Assembly: GCF_947253395.1 (NCBI RefSeq)
Contig: NZ_CAMXYY010000072.1
Coordinates: forward strand, 1-7,548
Length of the DNA: 7,548 nucleotides
Direction of reading: 5' to 3'
Origin: an uncultured Olegusella sp.
Lineage (GTDB): Bacteria > Actinomycetota > Coriobacteriia > Coriobacteriales > Atopobiaceae
The translations under genes were made by a program, and so were the position numbers. The notes under the pieces are model-generated. The model ran no database searches and was not told the DNA's origin. It was given only the letters and a program-made list of their open reading frames with translations. Of the stretch, positions 1-6,268 are shown in pieces. The first letter of the stretch is position 1; every line of letters begins with the position of its first letter.

Positions 1-203
1 TTGCGGCACATATTATTGGCGATCGTCGGACATGTCCGGCAGACGATGCTAATTGGGGTGTTTTGCTGCGCACGAGCCCCGAGCTTCAAGCTCGTCTTGA
101 CGCGGTGAGTCGTGAGTTTGGTGTGGAAAAGCAGAGCACATCACCGCACGCTATCGCAGCTGCCGATTGCAACTGCCCCCAAGTAGGCAGGGTGGCACAA
201 TAG
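1..203 (+). CDS. 3' end of an unrecognised protein (partial)
   Basis: Reading from base 3, the frame is open for 66 codons to a TAG at 201-203; the other plus-strand frames and the minus-strand frames are interrupted within this stretch. The gene begins upstream of the window. The C-terminal fragment has a motif HIIGDRRTCPADDANWG near its start, then a short charged helix-like stretch (LQARLDAVSREFG) and a Cys-containing tail (DCNCPQ). I do not recognise the family and give no function. It runs in the same direction as uvrA, 111 bp upstream of it, and I see no clear intrinsic terminator between them, so co-transcription is possible. Confidence 0.55.
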   Translation, partial: AAHIIGDRRTCPADDANWGVLLRTSPELQARLDAVSREFGVEKQSTSPHAIAAADCNCPQVGRVAQ

Positions 204-302
204 GGAATCTGTGCTGTTCTGCTTAGTTGCTAAAATTTAATAAGAATTCATCACGATTTGTCCTTGGGCATCTTGTGCGATGTCGCAAAGACAGGTAGAT
301 AA

Positions 303-308
303 GTGAGG
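303..308 (+). promoter_or_regulatory. Ribosome binding site that decides the uvrA start
   Basis: The purine-rich GTGAGG lies six bases before the ATG at 315. An in-frame GTG at 303 would add only four residues (MRRR) and would turn this site into coding sequence. UvrA proteins usually start a few residues before the conserved I-x-G-A-R-E-H-N-L motif, which fits the ATG at 315. Confidence 0.5.
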
Positions 309-314
309 CGCCGT

Positions 315-3224
315 ATGGCTTCGGAAAGCATTGTTATTCGCGGAGCGCGTGAGCACAATCTGCGCGATATCAACGTCACCATCCCTCGCGACAAGCTTGT
401 GGTTATTACCGGTTTGTCGGGATCGGGCAAGTCAAGCTTGGCCTTTGACACTATATATGCCGAGGGTCAGCGCCGCTATGTCGAGAGCCTTTCCAGCTAT
501 GCGCGCCAATTTTTGGGACAGATGGACAAGCCCGATCTCGACTCGATTGATGGTCTATCGCCAGCTGTTTCCATCGATCAAAAAACAACTTCACGCAATC
601 CTCGCTCCACCGTGGGTACGGTTACAGAAATCTATGATTATCTGCGACTTCTCTATGCACGCGTGGGTGTGCCTCACTGTCCTGAGTGTGGCCGCGTCAT
701 CGAGCGTCAGACTACCGATCAGGTATCAGATAAGGTTCTCGAGGCAGGTATGGGCCGTCGTGCCTACGTGCTGGCACCTGTGATTGTGGGCCGCAAAGGT
801 GAGTACACCAAGCTTTTTGAAGATCTGGCCAAAGAGGGTTTTTCGCGCGTGCGTGTTGATGGCGAAATTCGCGAGCTTGGTGGAGAAGAAATTCGTCTGG
901 ACAAGAAGTTCAAGCACAATATTGAGGTCGTAGTAGACCGCGTTGTTATCAAAAAAAATTCACTTGGGCGTATCGCCGAAGCTGTAGAACAAGCAACGCG
1001 TCTTGCGGAAGGGAGGGTAGCGTTTTACCTCCTGCCTCAGCGCGATGCACCCGAGGGTAGCGAGGGCGATTTGCTGGAGTACTCTCTTGATCTTGCCTGC
1101 CCCATACATGGTCATTCTATTGGTGATTTGCAGCCGCGTGATTTTTCTTTCAATGCACCGTATGGTGCCTGTCCCGACTGCGATGGTCTAGGTACAAAGC
1201 GTATGGTGGATGCTGAAGCATTGATCGAGGACCCCAGTTTGTCTGTAGCAAGTGGGGTTTTTGGGAGCATCTTTGGTCATTCTAATTACTACCCGCAGAT
1301 TTTGGCTGCGGTATGTCGTCATTTTGATGTTGATCCTGAAACTCCCTGGCAAGACCTACCAAAAAAAGTGCGTACTGCTCTGCTTGATGGTACAGGATCA
1401 ACCAAGATTCACGTAGACTACCATACGCGTGATGGTCGTGATACCAATTGGTCGATTCAATTTTCCGGTGTGCGTTCGATTCTTTTTGACAAGTATCAAG
1501 AGACGAGCTCAGATACTATGCGTGCACAATTGGATCGATATATTCGCGAGATACCTTGCCCTACGTGTCACGGTGCGCGACTCAAGCCTGAGTATCTTGC
1601 GGTGACTATTGGCGGCAGTAATGCAAAGGGTGAGGGTGTGCCCGAGCGCAATATTTGGGAACTCTGCGAGCTTTCTTGTAAGGATGCTCTGACGTATTTC
1701 CGTGGCCTGCATTTGACGGAGCGCCAGCAGCTCATCGGAGCTCCTATCGTGAAGGAAATTCTTGCACGCTTGCAATTCTTGGTGAATGTGGGCTTGGATT
1801 ATCTGACGCTTTCTCGTGCGGCAGCAACGCTATCTGGTGGCGAAGCCCAGCGTATTCGTCTAGCAACTCAAATTGGCGCTGGTCTGATGGGTGTGCTCTA
1901 TATTCTTGATGAGCCGTCGATTGGCCTGCATCAGCGTGACAATGACCGCCTGATTGCAACGCTAGGTAACCTGCGCGACCAAGGTAACACGGTTATTGTG
2001 GTTGAACATGATGAGGACACGATACGTGCGGCAGACTATGTTATCGATATGGGTCCTGGTGCTGGTGAAAATGGCGGTGGAGTTGTTGCTGCAGGCACGC
2101 CAGCTGAAATTGCTGCTAACCCTGACTCACTGACAGGAGCCTATCTTACTGGCAAGCGTATGGTGGCACTGCCTGGGAGTCGTCGCAATCCTGGTCGTGG
2201 TGCACTTAAAATCACGGGTGCGACAGCCAATAACCTCCGTGGCGTTAATGCCAAAGTCGAGTTTGGCACGCTTACGCTGGTGACAGGAGTATCTGGTTCG
2301 GGCAAATCTTCGCTGGTTACAGATACTTTGGCACCTGCACTCACCAACGCTATTCAGCGTAGCAAACGACCTGTGGGTTCTTATCGCAAACTTGAAGGCA
2401 TAGAAGAAATCGATAAGGTTATTGATATCGACCAATCACCCATTGGGCGTACACCTCGTTCAAATCCTGCAACCTATATTGGACTTTGGGATGATTTACG
2501 TGCGCTTTTTGCTTCGACTCCTGAGAGTCGTGTGCGTGGTTACAACCCAGGACGTTTTTCTTTTAATGTATCGGGTGGTCGCTGCGAGGCTTGCAAGGGT
2601 GACGGTCAAATCAAGATTGAGATGAATTTCTTGCCTGATATCTACGTGCCTTGCGAAGTGTGTCATGGCAAGCGCTACAACCGAGAGACTTTGCAAGTTC
2701 TCTATCATGGCAAGTCGATCTCGGACGTGTTGGACATGACCGTGACCGAGGCATTGGCGTTTTTCTCGGCTATCCCAAAGATTAAAAATAAGCTTAAGAC
2801 GCTCTACGATGTGGGTTTGGGTTATGTACATCTGGGTCAGCCTGCAACAACATTATCCGGTGGCGAGGCTCAGCGTGTAAAACTGGCAAAAGAGCTGCAT
2901 CGCCAGCAGACGGGTCGCACTTTTTACATCCTTGACGAGCCGACAACGGGTTTGCATTTTGAGGATGTGCGTCAATTGATTGATGTATTGGAGCGCCTGG
3001 TAGATGCAGGTAATACGGTGCTTGTCATTGAGCATAATCTTGATGTAATCAAGATGGCAGATCGTATTATCGACCTTGGACCAGAAGGCGGAGCTGGTGG
3101 CGGTACGCTTGTTGCTTATGGCACGCCCGAGCAGGTGGTACAGGTGCCCGAGAGCTATACCGGCAAGTATTTGGCACCCATCCTTGAGCGCGACCGTGCT
3201 CGTATGAAGACAAAGAAAAGGTAA
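315..3224 (+). CDS. uvrA: UvrABC system protein A (excinuclease ABC subunit A)
   Basis: UvrA is the cytoplasmic DNA-damage sensor of nucleotide excision repair: as a dimer it loads UvrB on lesions, after which UvrC cuts. The 969-residue product has the normal family length and complete architecture. Seen in the sequence: N-terminal GAREHNL; Walker A GLSGSGKSS at about 33-41; the UvrB-binding and insertion region from about 120 to 250; first zinc finger at C262/H265/C286/C289; ABC signature LSGGEAQ at 506-512; Walker B ILDEPS near 530-535; second Walker A GVSGSGKSS at 658-666; second zinc finger C757/C760/C780/C783; second signature at 847-853 and Walker B ILDEP near 872-876. In the first finger the second ligand position is His (CPIH) where proteobacterial UvrA has Cys (CPxC); actinobacterial UvrA also has His nearby. 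I see no obvious LexA/SOS box in the 111 bp upstream and no good terminator downstream. Confidence 0.98.
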   Translation: MASESIVIRGAREHNLRDINVTIPRDKLVVITGLSGSGKSSLAFDTIYAEGQRRYVESLSSYARQFLGQMDKPDLDSIDGLSPAVSIDQKTTSRNPRSTVGTVTEIYDYLRLLYARVGVPHCPECGRVIERQTTDQVSDKVLEAGMGRRAYVLAPVIVGRKGEYTKLFEDLAKEGFSRVRVDGEIRELGGEEIRLDKKFKHNIEVVVDRVVIKKNSLGRIAEAVEQATRLAEGRVAFYLLPQRDAPEGSEGDLLEYSLDLACPIHGHSIGDLQPRDFSFNAPYGACPDCDGLGTKRMVDAEALIEDPSLSVASGVFGSIFGHSNYYPQILAAVCRHFDVDPETPWQDLPKKVRTALLDGTGSTKIHVDYHTRDGRDTNWSIQFSGVRSILFDKYQETSSDTMRAQLDRYIREIPCPTCHGARLKPEYLAVTIGGSNAKGEGVPERNIWELCELSCKDALTYFRGLHLTERQQLIGAPIVKEILARLQFLVNVGLDYLTLSRAAATLSGGEAQRIRLATQIGAGLMGVLYILDEPSIGLHQRDNDRLIATLGNLRDQGNTVIVVEHDEDTIRAADYVIDMGPGAGENGGGVVAAGTPAEIAANPDSLTGAYLTGKRMVALPGSRRNPGRGALKITGATANNLRGVNAKVEFGTLTLVTGVSGSGKSSLVTDTLAPALTNAIQRSKRPVGSYRKLEGIEEIDKVIDIDQSPIGRTPRSNPATYIGLWDDLRALFASTPESRVRGYNPGRFSFNVSGGRCEACKGDGQIKIEMNFLPDIYVPCEVCHGKRYNRETLQVLYHGKSISDVLDMTVTEALAFFSAIPKIKNKLKTLYDVGLGYVHLGQPATTLSGGEAQRVKLAKELHRQQTGRTFYILDEPTTGLHFEDVRQLIDVLERLVDAGNTVLVIEHNLDVIKMADRIIDLGPEGGAGGGTLVAYGTPEQVVQVPESYTGKYLAPILERDRARMKTKKR

Positions 3225-3253
3225 GTGTTGCTGTGTGGTTATATGAGAGACCT

Positions 3254-3328
3254 ATGAGAGATAGTACCGCTAGAGACATTACTGCGAGAGACACGAGCGC
3301 TAGAAACGCTACAGCTAGAAACACTACC
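3254..3328 (+). repeat. Five tandem 15-bp repeats between uvrA and ybaK
   Basis: Five consecutive 15-bp units (starting at 3254, 3269, 3284, 3299 and 3314) follow the pattern GCTAGAGACACTACC with a few differences; the first unit starts ATGAGAGAT, and the last three bases of the run are followed by one more GCT. A partial earlier copy (ATGAGAGACCT) sits at 3243-3253. The unit length is a multiple of three, so the array encodes a five-residue repeat (A-R-D/N-x-T/S/A). The copies differ mostly at the third and fourth codon, so this is an old or selected array and not a fresh slippage product. Confidence 0.8.
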
Positions 3329-3343
3329 GCTTTGCTTAGCTAG
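3254..3343 (+). CDS. Candidate 29-residue repeat peptide / translated leader of ybaK
   Basis: The ATG at 3254 opens a 29-codon frame ending in TAG at 3341-3343. The product is built of pentapeptide units: MRDST, ARDIT, ARDTS, ARNAT, ARNTT, then ALLS. It is basic, polar and low in complexity. The stop codon overlaps the AGGGAG ribosome binding site of ybaK (3342-3347), so ribosomes ending here would sit on the next start, which would allow translational coupling. Against a real gene: the upstream purine stretch GAGAGA (3245-3250) is only three bases from the ATG, and a second ATG at 3243 gives a four-residue frame that overlaps this start as ATGA. I do not recognise the peptide; it could equally be a non-coding repeat that happens to be open. 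Confidence 0.3.
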   Translation: MRDSTARDITARDTSARNATARNTTALLS

Positions 3344-3351
3344 GGAGTTAC

Positions 3352-3849
3352 ATGGCAAAAAAAGACAAGGTCCAAAAAACAAATGCGATGCGCGAACTGG
3401 ATCGTGCTGGCATTCGTTATGAGGCGCTCGAGCTTGAAGGCGAAGAAGATATCTCGCGCGGTTTGGGCGTGCGCATGGCACATGAAGCTGGCGAGGATCC
3501 CGATTCGGCGTTCAAGACTTTGGTTTGTGTGGCACCGTCGGGAAACCATGTTGTGTGTTGCATTCCCGTCGCACAGGAGGTTGATCTTAAAAAAGCCGCA
3601 GCTGCAGCTGGAGAGAAATCTCTGACGCTTTTCCCTTGGCGGGAGCTGGAGGGTTTGACAGGGTATGTGCGCGGAGGTTGCTCTCCTATTGGTATGAAGC
3701 GGCAGCTGCCAACCTTGATTGATGAGACGGCCCAACTATTTGAGCGCATTTCAGTGTCGGGCGGGCGGCGTGGCCTGTCTTTGATGGTAGAGCCAGACGC
3801 GTTGCTTGACTTCCTTGGAGCAAGCTACGCCGATATCACTCGTGTATAG
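3352..3849 (+). CDS. ybaK: Cys-tRNA(Pro)/Cys-tRNA(Cys) deacylase, YbaK/EbsC family
   Basis: YbaK-type proteins are cytoplasmic single-domain editing enzymes that hydrolyse Cys wrongly attached to tRNA(Pro), acting in trans to prolyl-tRNA synthetase. The 165-residue product has the usual length. Diagnostic residues are visible: F54-K55-T-L, where the Lys corresponds to the essential family lysine; the hallmark loop GYVRGGCSPIG at 104-114; and LPTLIDE after it, followed by a C-terminal sheet region (SVSGGRRGLSLMVEP) that is typical of the family. The ATG at 3352 is preceded by AGGGAG with four bases between. It lies 127 bp after uvrA on the same strand with no clear terminator between, so a shared transcript is possible. 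Base composition matches uvrA, in contrast to what follows. Confidence 0.95.
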   Translation: MAKKDKVQKTNAMRELDRAGIRYEALELEGEEDISRGLGVRMAHEAGEDPDSAFKTLVCVAPSGNHVVCCIPVAQEVDLKKAAAAAGEKSLTLFPWRELEGLTGYVRGGCSPIGMKRQLPTLIDETAQLFERISVSGGRRGLSLMVEPDALLDFLGASYADITRV

Positions 3850-4014
3850 GCAAGAATTGCGTATATGCATGACCTAGGTCGTTGCTTTCCGTGTTACTTT
3901 CTGTTGAGAATTGCTTGCGGTTTGTGCCGGCACTTCAAAATTAGATAAGTTTTTATCTGATACTCTATATCTGATATAGTTGATTAAAACATTTATACTT
4001 GGTCAGCTATAGTG
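3850..4014. other. Non-coding region downstream of ybaK with palindromes
   Basis: No supported gene. The stretch holds perfect palindromes GACCTAGGTC (3871-3880) and GTGCCGGCAC (3924-3933), and an AT-rich block of inverted and direct repeats at 3941-3979. The A+T content rises sharply across it, marking the boundary between the housekeeping genes and the accessory part. It separates ybaK from the convergent minus-strand small ORF ending at 4015, so some of these structures may act in transcript ending, but none has the classical GC stem plus T-run. Confidence 0.5.
3941..3979. repeat. AT-rich inverted/direct repeat cluster
   Basis: Two dyads lie side by side. AGATAA (3943-3948) pairs with TTATCT (3953-3958) around a four-base loop, and CTATATC-T-GATATAG (3965-3979) is a perfect 7-1-7 palindrome. 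The octamer ATCTGATA occurs twice, at 3955-3962 and 3969-3976, 14 bp apart. The second dyad has the look of an operator for a dimeric regulator. Read on the minus strand, the first hairpin is followed by AATTTTG and could be a weak end for the 36-residue ORF transcript. Confidence 0.45.
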
Positions 4015-4125
4015 CTACTTGGAATTACGAATAAATTCTTGTATAGCTGCAATTAGATAGGGGATTGCTTTTATTATCGAAACGATGATAACTGCAACAA
4101 TTATAAAAACCAAGATTTCAGGCAT
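4015..4125 (-). CDS. Candidate 36-residue hydrophobic (membrane) peptide
   Basis: On the minus strand an ATG at 4125 opens a 36-codon frame ending in TAG at 4015-4017. The peptide begins MPEILVFIIVAVIIVSIIKA and ends with the charged tail QEFIRNSK, so about 27 consecutive residues are almost entirely hydrophobic with a single Lys at position 19 and one Pro at 22. This is a single membrane-spanning or amphipathic helix. AGGT lies six bases before the ATG, and a -35/-10 pair about 75-100 bp upstream fits an independent promoter. It lies 143 bp downstream of fic on the same strand. Small peptides like this include type I toxins, membrane-regulator peptides and leaderless bacteriocins; I see no match I can name, and no antisense promoter strong enough to call a type I toxin pair. 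Confidence 0.45.
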   Translation of the reverse strand: MPEILVFIIVAVIIVSIIKAIPYLIAAIQEFIRNSK

Positions 4126-4203
4126 GTGATTACCTATCTATCCGCGGTTTCATTTCGTTTGCATACATTTGGTTTGTCTTGTCTACCAGCATCCTTACGA
4201 CAC

Positions 4204-4231
4204 AGTATAGTTGAACCAAATTTATTCCCAA
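4204..4231 (-). promoter_or_regulatory. Putative promoter for the 36-residue ORF
   Basis: On the minus strand, TTGGGA (bases 4231-4226; four of six match TTGACA) and TATACT (4209-4204; five of six match TATAAT) are separated by 16 bp. Transcription would start near 4197, giving a leader of about 70 nt before the ATG at 4125. It lies downstream of the fic stop codon, so the small ORF would not depend on fic transcription. Confidence 0.4.
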
Positions 4232-4268
4232 GCATGAATCAAGGGCGCATCTATCAATGTGCTCTGTC

Positions 4269-4874
4269 TTACAGATATTCAGTCTTATAGCTTATATATC
4301 CTTCATAATGATAGCTTGCATCAATACCTTTTATGTATACGTCTCTATCAGAGATGGCATACGTTAGAGCTTCATGCAAGACGTGTTTGATTTCGATATC
4401 TCGGATAGGGCTACGTTCCATTGCGAGAAGATAATCTTCTTTATTGACCTTACTCCAATCAATTACCTGGCCAAGATTCTCCTTGAGCATTAAATCGAGC
4501 CAAATCCTAGTAGAACGTCTGTTTCCTTCACGAAACGGATGAGCAGCATTCATTTCGACATACTTCTCAACTATTTCATCAAAAGATTCCTGAGGCATTT
4601 TCTCAATATTTGTAAGGCTTGTTTTAAGATACATAACAGGAGCGAATCTAAAGCTTCCCTTGGCGATATTTACTGTACGAATCTTTCCCGCAAATTTATA
4701 CACATCTTGGAAAAGGAAAGCATGAATCTTTTGAAGTGACTCGACTGTTCCTGGGATAAGCGTATCTAAGAATCCGCTTTCGAACATCTCAAGAGCTCGC
4801 TTTTTACTTAAGCGCTCCTCTTCGCGAGCAAGCTCTGCTTCTTCTGTGATATGGAGTTTATTTTCTAAGATCAT
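4269..4874 (-). CDS. fic: Class III Fic-domain protein AMP-transferase (AMPylator)
   Basis: Fic enzymes move AMP from ATP to a hydroxyl side chain of target proteins; class III members are self-inhibited single-domain proteins, and the Neisseria meningitidis member (NmFic) is known to modify DNA gyrase and topoisomerase IV. The 201-residue product matches NmFic closely in layout: L-Q-x-I-H-x-F-L-F near 47-55, FAGKIRTVNI at 61-70, target-docking flap around RFAPVMYLK at 76-84, catalytic motif HPFREGNRRSTR at 112-123 followed by IWLDLMLK, and C-terminal inhibitory helix S187-x3-E191-G192, the [S/T]xxxE[G/N] signature. Y188 and Y193 lie where NmFic has its auto-AMPylated tyrosines. Odd feature: the residue after GN is Arg (119) where the consensus is Gly or Lys. 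The RBS AAGGA is 11 bases from the ATG, rather far, and an out-of-frame ATG lies between. No separate antitoxin is needed for this class. Confidence 0.93.
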   Translation of the reverse strand: MILENKLHITEEAELAREEERLSKKRALEMFESGFLDTLIPGTVESLQKIHAFLFQDVYKFAGKIRTVNIAKGSFRFAPVMYLKTSLTNIEKMPQESFDEIVEKYVEMNAAHPFREGNRRSTRIWLDLMLKENLGQVIDWSKVNKEDYLLAMERSPIRDIEIKHVLHEALTYAISDRDVYIKGIDASYHYEGYISYKTEYL

Positions 4875-5086
4875 AGATTCATATTTCCTTATACAAATAA
4901 CTTTTTGAGCAAGGATTACTTCATATTCCTGAGTATATCCAACTTACACTTGTGAGGGAGGGGGGTAGCTACTTATAGGAATGCCAGAAAGCAAAAGGCA
5001 ATGTTAAAGGGAATAGTGACGGTCATTTTATTTTTCTCTTACTGGCATGAATTGTTTCTTGGTACAAATGATGAATATTAGTAACC

Positions 5087-5115
5087 TTGTAAATGCGTAA
5101 TTGAGTTCGTATTAA
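5087..5115 (+). promoter_or_regulatory. Weak putative promoter for the dehydrogenase gene
   Basis: TTGTAA (5087-5092) and TATTAA (5110-5115), each matching four of six consensus bases, are 17 bp apart. A transcript from here would carry a leader of about 100 nt before the ATG at 5224. The region is AT-rich, so chance matches are likely. Confidence 0.25.
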
Positions 5116-5210
5116 ATATATAAAATCACAAAAGGTGAGGATTTTAGATAACTATTTAGATCGATTTGTTATTTGCAAGAAGTAATAGTAAAAATTGACG
5201 TAAAAGAGTT

Positions 5211-5216
5211 TAGGAG
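5211..5216 (+). promoter_or_regulatory. Ribosome binding site that decides the dehydrogenase start
   Basis: TAGGAG lies seven bases before the ATG at 5224. A longer frame could start at TTG 5173, but it has no fitting RBS and would add 17 residues ahead of the natural first beta strand (VKWVVCST), so the ATG is preferred. Confidence 0.7.
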
Positions 5217-5223
5217 TTGGAAG

Positions 5224-6234
5224 ATGGGGGTTAAGTGGGTCGTTTGCTCCACCGCAGTTACATTTGGAATCAGCACGGAAGAACCAGTGCGGCGACTCGA
5301 AGCGGCCGGTTGTGAGGTACGCTTAAATCCATTTGGCCGACCATTAGATACGAATGAGATGTATCAGTTTGCACATGATGCAGACGCCATTATTTTGGGC
5401 AACGATGATCTGCCTTCAAGCGTCATAAAAAAGTTAAAAAATCTAAAAATTATTGCTCGCTATGGTGTTGGTTTTGATGGTGTTGATATTGCTGAGGCGC
5501 GTGATCTTGGTATTGAGGTAACTTATGCACCAGCTGCTAATAGGGAGGAAACAGCCGATTTTACTTTTGGGCTTATTTTGGATCTTGAACGTCATATTTC
5601 GCAAATGATTATTGATACGCGCTCAGGCTTATGGAGTAAATATACTGGTACTAGCTTATATGGTAAGACTATTGGTATCGTTGGCGTTGGTCAGATTGGA
5701 ACCGCTGTTGCTCGTCGTGCTATGGGTTTTGGAATGGATATCTTAGGATATGATATTGAGCAGCGTAACGAAGCGACAGTTTATGGTGTTGTGTATACCA
5801 CACTTAATGATTTGCTTAGGCGCTCTGATGTCATAAGCATCCATCTACCTTTGGATAATTCTACCCGTGGACTTATTGGTTCAAGAGAATTGCGCTTGGT
5901 AAAAAACGGATCAATCCTTATTAATACTGCACGTGCAGGAATTGTGAAGCATGGAGCGCTTAATCACGCATTGCAGACTGGAAAGCTTGCTGGTTTTGCT
6001 ATAGACGTATTTAGTAAAGAACCCCCCGAGCATCAACCCTACTATGATTATGAAAATGTTTTAGTAACTCCTCATGTTGCAGGCAACACATATGAAAGTA
6101 GTCTGCGCATGGGCAATATTACAGCAGATAATATCCTTGCTGTAAAAGAGGGCGTACGTCCGCCCGATCCTGTTACCCCGCAACATCTTTATGAGAGTAT
6201 GTTCAGCATGGGGCAAACTACAACAACCAAATAA
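5224..6234 (+). CDS. NAD-dependent D-2-hydroxyacid dehydrogenase (phosphoglycerate dehydrogenase-like)
   Basis: This family interconverts D-2-hydroxyacids and 2-oxoacids with NAD(H) in the cytoplasm. The 336-residue product contains the N-terminal catalytic half with ARYGVGFDGVD at 78-88, the Rossmann nucleotide-binding loop G154-V-G-Q-I-G159, an Asp (177) at the end of the second beta strand that favours NAD over NADP, and the full catalytic set: Arg237 in NTARAGIV, Glu266 in DVFSKEPP and His284 in TPHVAG. It lacks the C-terminal ACT domain of long SerA proteins, so a serine-biosynthesis role is not implied. The substrate cannot be read from sequence; position upstream of an aldolase and PTS genes suggests sugar-acid metabolism, though the 453-bp gap before the aldolase weakens a single-operon claim. 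Start is set by TAGGAG seven bases upstream of the ATG. Confidence 0.92.
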   Translation: MGVKWVVCSTAVTFGISTEEPVRRLEAAGCEVRLNPFGRPLDTNEMYQFAHDADAIILGNDDLPSSVIKKLKNLKIIARYGVGFDGVDIAEARDLGIEVTYAPAANREETADFTFGLILDLERHISQMIIDTRSGLWSKYTGTSLYGKTIGIVGVGQIGTAVARRAMGFGMDILGYDIEQRNEATVYGVVYTTLNDLLRRSDVISIHLPLDNSTRGLIGSRELRLVKNGSILINTARAGIVKHGALNHALQTGKLAGFAIDVFSKEPPEHQPYYDYENVLVTPHVAGNTYESSLRMGNITADNILAVKEGVRPPDPVTPQHLYESMFSMGQTTTTK

Positions 6235-6268
6235 TTTTTTGTATTGGTTAACACTACGGTTTATAAAC

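Larger units (their letters stand above)
4875..5223. other. Divergent intergenic region between fic and the dehydrogenase gene
   Basis: I see no well-supported gene. Contents: a possible fic -10 (TATACT on the minus strand, 4937-4932) without a recognisable -35; a G-run block GGGAGGGGGG at 4956-4965 that would fall where that -35 should lie; a 7-bp inverted repeat ATGCCAG (4981-4987) and CTGGCAT (5042-5048) 54 bp apart; a weak plus-strand promoter TTGTAA (5087-5092) and TATTAA (5110-5115) with 17 bp spacing; and a strong purine-rich AAAGGTGAGG at 5131-5140 with no ATG following at proper distance. Tiny hydrophobic frames exist here on both strands but have poor RBS spacing. Confidence 0.5.

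Noticed and set aside
204..314. SOS box or promoter for uvrA
   Set aside because: An AT-rich patch with TAAAAT (231-236) exists, but no matching -35 at proper spacing and no GAAC-N4-GTTC-type LexA site was found.
3067..3324. 85-codon minus-strand frame with a repeating hydrophobic N-terminus (LAV/SLAV pattern)
   Set aside because: It is the mirror reading of the 15-bp repeat and then runs antisense into the end of uvrA; the regularity comes from the repeat, and no RBS is visible.
3924..3933. GTGCCGGCAC palindrome as a ybaK terminator
   Set aside because: It is a perfect palindrome without room for a proper loop and has no T-run after it on either strand.
5001..5081. 26-codon plus-strand frame with a hydrophobic start (MLKGIVTVILFF)
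   Set aside because: The nearest AAAAGG is only two bases from the ATG, no promoter fits, and an equally hydrophobic frame exists antisense to it, as expected for AT-rich DNA.
5173..5223. TTG start extending the dehydrogenase by 17 residues
   Set aside because: No RBS before the TTG, while TAGGAG is well placed for the ATG at 5224, and the extension lies ahead of the natural first strand of the fold.
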